A DNA stretch of 12,284 nucleotides. It comes from Ettlia oleoabundans. Lineage: Eukaryota > Chlorophyta > Chlorophyceae > Chlamydomonadales. Below are positions 9,733 to 12,284 of this stretch, one piece after another (position 1 is the first letter of the stretch; every line of letters starts with the position of its first letter). The position numbers were made by a program, and so were the translations under genes. Under the pieces are notes generated by a model. It did no database searches. It saw only the letters and a program-made list of their open reading frames with translations, and was not told the origin of the DNA. The DNA lies in assembly GCA_019693395.1 (NCBI GenBank), contig JAAMXP010003577.1:1-12284 (forward strand). Reading direction: 5' to 3'.

Positions 9733-11362
9733 ATGGCGCGCTCTACAGGTCTCCTGGCCGCGATCTTGGCCTTATTCCTCATTGCACGCGCTGCAAAGGA
9801 GCAGGAGCCCGAGCAGCCATACGTCTACAACACTGTAACCGCAGTGGCTGATCTCCAGGACTACAGTAAGTGCTAAATCAGCTTGTGCGCAGGGCTGACT
9901 ACCTAACCATGCACGTCGACAGCTGAAACACACCAGAGCTCAACCTCGCCTGTCCCGTCTTTTTCTGTCCTGCAGTAACTACTATCAAAATCGTAAGCAG
10001 GCAGCAGCGGGCCGGGGTTGCCGGGGGCGCTAACCAAGGATGTAGGAGTTGATGGCAGCAAGGGCTTGGCCGGCAGCAACTGCTTGATTGAGCTTCTATG
10101 CTTGGAAGGAGGCCCACCTTATTCCACCCGTCCGCCTTTTCTTTCTGCAGTTCGTAGAGACTCACAAGTGTGCAATAGACAACAATATCTTCCTCGTAAG
10201 TAGTGGAATGCCTGCTGTGTCCACGGGAGGATGGGTCGGTAACACCCATGCTTCTCGCTGTGCAAGGTTGAAGCTGGTGGGACAGCCATCACCAGTGCAT
10301 CAATGGCCGGCTGGTGGAAGCTGCCATAAAAAGTAACAAGTGCCAAGCGGGAATTCCTGACCCTGTTTCCTGCCTCTCCCTCAACCCTGCTTTTTGTGCA
10401 GCAAGATTTCCTAACTTGCGACTTCAGCTGGGTCGAGGATGCGGTGGCTGGCAAGAAGGTGGCACGTCCTGCAGTGACTTGTCCCCGCAAATGTGCAATC
10501 CAATGGGAAAAGGCAAGTGGGCAACAGCGGCCGTAGCCTTGCCAGGCTTTTCGAGCAATGGGCTGATATCTGAGGGTGGCCACAATGGCAACAAAACCAC
10601 GCCAGACGGACGGCGTTCGCCCCTGGCGATGTGCTAATTCATCCACGGTGCCACGCCAGCGGTTCCCACCCTAGTTTTCTGCCTGCTGTGCTTTTCCTAC
10701 TACAGATCACCGACGCCTGCTACAAGCAATTCCGTGACAACATGGAGTCTGATGAGCGCTTTGGCAAGCTGGCCGAGCGCTTCTTTGAGCTGTGCGACAC
10801 CAACACCAAGAAAGACGTCGTCTCCTCCGCCTCCATTGACGACGCAACCGACGACAACAAGCCTGACAAGGGCGCCAGCACAGGTGGTGCTGACAAGCCC
10901 GCGACTGGCACCGTGTCTGCCAACAGTATGGACGGCACCCCCACCACAGCTCCCGCCAGCGCCCCTGAGGATGCCAATCCGCCAGCCACCAGCACCGCGA
11001 CTGCCGCCACCCCCTCTGCCTCTGATGATGGCGAGGAAGAGCAGCCAATTGTTGGGGGCAGCGACTCTGAAGAGCCTGCCACCACAATTGAGGACGAGGC
11101 CACCCAGAGCAACGATATCCCCACCAGCATGCCCGAGGATGTGGAAATGCCGAACGATGCGCATGCCGTAGTGGGCGCTGAAGCGCCCACCATCGCTTAT
11201 GCACCAGGCCCTGGCCCTGCAGTTGCCCCTGCACCAGAGCCCATGCCCAATCCTGAGACAGTGCCCATCCCTGACCCTGCACCCGTGGCCACTAGTGGCA
11301 CTCTTGCTGCCTCTGCCAACTTCTGGGCAGCTGCTGTGCTGGGCTTGATGCTGCTCCTGTGA
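9733..11362 (+). CDS. Secreted six-cysteine protein with long acidic PAST stalk, probably GPI-anchored (tandem paralogue 2)
   Basis: Paralogue of the gene at 7796; no named family recognised. Five exons join in frame to 320 residues: 9733-9865, 9976-9992 (17 bases), 10151-10195, 10402-10512 and 10706-11362. Introns 1-3 are GT-AG (110, 158 and 206 bases). Intron 4 (10513-10705) is a GC-AG intron with the donor AAG|GCAAGT. Residues 1-21 form a signal peptide (MARSTGLLAAILALFLIARA). The mature protein has exactly six cysteines, at 57, 71, 92, 96, 107 and 132, spaced C-x13-C-x20-C-x3-C-x10-C-x24-C, nearly as in paralogue 1. From residue 133 to about 300 runs a low-complexity stalk rich in Ala, Pro, Thr, Ser, Asp and Glu that ends in Pro-rich repeats (APGPGPAVAPAPEPMP). 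Its AP, SP and TP pairs would suit hydroxyproline O-glycosylation. The last residues (FWAAAVLGLMLLL) run hydrophobic to the stop, as in a GPI signal. Inferred role: a stalked ectodomain on the plasma membrane or in the cell wall; ligand unknown. Confidence 0.86.
9976..9992 (+). other. 17-base micro-exon (exon 2) of six-Cys gene 2
   Basis: Exon 1 ends in phase 1 at a textbook donor (CTACA|GTAAGT). This 17-base exon lies between TCCTGCAG and GTAAGC and restores phase 0, adding six residues (ITTIKI) just before the exon that begins FVETHKC. Skipping it would break the frame, since phase 1 would meet a phase 0 exon. It is supported by splice signals and phase only. Confidence 0.65.
10513..10705 (+). 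other. GC-AG intron (intron 4 of six-Cys gene 2)
   Basis: The donor reads AAG|GCAAGT, the strong consensus expected of GC-AG introns, and the acceptor is CTACTACAG|ATC. Joining them gives WEK|ITDAC, which aligns exactly with FDK|LSEGC across the ordinary GT-AG intron in the same place in paralogue 1 (donor at 8380). The GC start is therefore supported by homology, not only by the motif. Confidence 0.75.
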
Positions 11363-11443
11363 ACGCTCGAACATGTGAATGTTCCCACGATTCTCTTAAT
11401 TCCTTCATTAACGTCGCCATAATCCAATCGATCTGGTCCCAAA

Positions 11444-11489
11444 CCCTCCTTCTCATCTCTCGTTTTCCCTTTCCCCTCTCTTTTCCTAG
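11444..11489 (+). promoter_or_regulatory. Polypyrimidine tract ending in TAG, a splice-acceptor-like site
   Basis: About 44 bases are almost all C and T (only an A at 11455 and a G at 11462) and run into CCTAG at 11485-11489. This has the form of a strong 3' splice site, but it lies after the stop of one gene and before the start of the next. It may be the acceptor of a UTR intron or a pyrimidine-rich promoter element of the downstream gene. Confidence 0.4.
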
Positions 11490-11650
11490 CAGCTGCAAAA
11501 GGCTGGTGTGCCTCGCTGGCGGGGTTGGTTGACCCCTGACATACAAAATCCCCATTTGACGTGCAGATTTCAAGCACCACTCGTTGTTGCCTATTGGCTG
11601 TTGAATTTCCATCCCTGCTGTTAGTTCACCATCGTCTTTGCGGCCTTGGT

Positions 11651-11655
11651 TGTAA
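11651..11655 (+). terminator. TGTAA poly(A) signal of six-Cys gene 2
   Basis: This is the only TGTAA between the stop codon at 11360-11362 and the next gene, 289 bases after the stop. The expected cleavage site would fall at about 11665-11675, almost touching the ATG at 11686. Confidence 0.5.
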
Positions 11656-11685
11656 CCAGCAGCTTCCTGGCTGGGCTCGTGCCAC

Positions 11686-12284
11686 ATGCGTCGAGCGGCT
11701 GCAGCATTTTGCAGGGTGTATAAGGGAGGGGCTCAACGGCTCGGTGCTGCCCTCGATGTGGCTGGCCCCGTCATCCCACGAAACTATACTTTGGTGGTTC
11801 CACAAGCAGAGCTGTCAGCCAGCGTTCTGGGGTCGATAGCAAGTGGTCAGCGTACCAGGCTGATGCCCAACAGCATGGCCCGCAGCAGGGGTTCGACAGA
11901 TGTTCCCACCGACACTGCCGCCCTCCCGCCATGCAAACAGCAGCCTAAGCTACAAGTGGCCAATGCGCTTGACCTTAAGCTACAGGAGGCAGCAAACAAA
12001 GGTGGTGCAGAGGCGGTGTTGGGGTACGTTGAAGAAGAGGGTGAGGGCTTCACGGAGCTCAACGTTGTGACGGCAATGCAAGCGGTGGCGGAAGCGTGCT
12101 CACAGCCTCCTCAGAGTGCCGCGGGTCGGCCAGGCCGCAAATCCAGCAGTCGAAACGGCACACTAAGTCCCCAAGATGTAGTGCAATCACCTGGCTTCCA
12201 GACGCTCGTAGGTGAGCTGTATGGTCATGTGAATACACTGGCATCTCACCCACTCTGGAAGGGGCAGGCATGCACCCACAATCA
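11686..12284 (+). CDS. Probable organelle-targeted OPR/FASTK-like protein, N-terminal part (right end outside window)
   Basis: An open frame of 199 codons runs from ATG 11686 to the window edge; the next in-frame stop upstream is at 11653-11655. The first 25 or so residues (MRRAAAAFCRVYKGGAQRLG) are rich in Arg and Ala, lack acidic residues until Asp24 and look like a mitochondrial or plastid presequence. Residues 97-137 (KLQEAANKGGAEAVLGYV, then FTELNVVTAMQAVAEA) resemble the helical N-terminal motif that precedes OPR repeats and RAP domains in many algal organelle RNA-binding proteins, where forms like FN-x-NVATALHRLAK recur. PQDVVQSPGFQTLVGEL (162-178) would suit the next helix pair. The family call rests on remembered patterns and no repeat or RAP domain lies inside the window. 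The frame could be interrupted by an intron near 12212 (GTAG|GTGAGC). An alternative start would put a splice acceptor at 11717 (TTTTGCAG). Confidence 0.5.
   Translation, partial: MRRAAAAFCRVYKGGAQRLGAALDVAGPVIPRNYTLVVPQAELSASVLGSIASGQRTRLMPNSMARSRGSTDVPTDTAALPPCKQQPKLQVANALDLKLQEAANKGGAEAVLGYVEEEGEGFTELNVVTAMQAVAEACSQPPQSAAGRPGRKSSSRNGTLSPQDVVQSPGFQTLVGELYGHVNTLASHPLWKGQACTHN

Larger units (their letters stand above)
11363..11685 (+). other. 3' UTR of six-Cys gene 2 and 5' leader of the next gene
   Basis: No coding exon is supported. The stretch contains a long pyrimidine-rich tract (11444-11487) followed by TAG, and a TGTAA poly(A) signal near its right end. The next start codon follows only 30 bases after that signal. 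Confidence 0.6.

Noticed and set aside
10700..11374. Long antisense open frames (up to 224 codons) opposite the last exon of six-Cys gene 2.
   Set aside because: They are mirror images of a GC-rich, low-complexity coding exon and have skewed Cys/Trp/Gly/Arg composition with no domain pattern. The sense strand gives the domain conserved with paralogue 1.

Overview
The window looks like nuclear DNA of a green alga (Chlorophyta, perhaps a trebouxiophyte). It is moderately GC-rich, its genes are split by many short GT-AG introns of about 85 to 400 bases, and TGTAA (the usual chlorophyte poly(A) signal) follows two of the plus-strand genes. No prokaryotic features, tRNA, rRNA, transposon or CRISPR array was seen. 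All exon models were built by hand from reading frame, splice signals and remembered family patterns; no alignment or RNA data were available.

Layout. (1) Positions 1-5999, minus strand: 15 exons of the splicing factor SYF1/XAB2, cut off at the left edge. (2) 6388-7622, minus strand: a five-exon Josephin-family deubiquitinase, head-to-tail upstream of SYF1. (3) 7796-9132, plus strand: a four-exon gene for a secreted, probably GPI-anchored six-cysteine protein, divergent from the Josephin gene across 173 bases. (4) 9733-11362, plus strand: a five-exon paralogue of gene 3 with a much longer acidic Pro/Ala/Ser/Thr-rich stalk, a 17-base micro-exon and a GC-AG intron. (5) From 11686 to the right edge, plus strand: the N-terminal 199 codons of a probable organelle-targeted protein that resembles the start of algal OPR/FASTK-like RNA-binding proteins.

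SYF1 and the Josephin protein are housekeeping genes (spliceosome, ubiquitin removal) with no evident functional tie beyond position. The most novel element is the tandem pair at 7796-11362. Both proteins have a signal peptide, exactly six cysteines with nearly identical spacing, two aligned intron positions, a Pro-rich stalk and a hydrophobic C-terminal tail. This looks like a local duplication in an undescribed family of algal cell-surface proteins; ligand and role are unknown.
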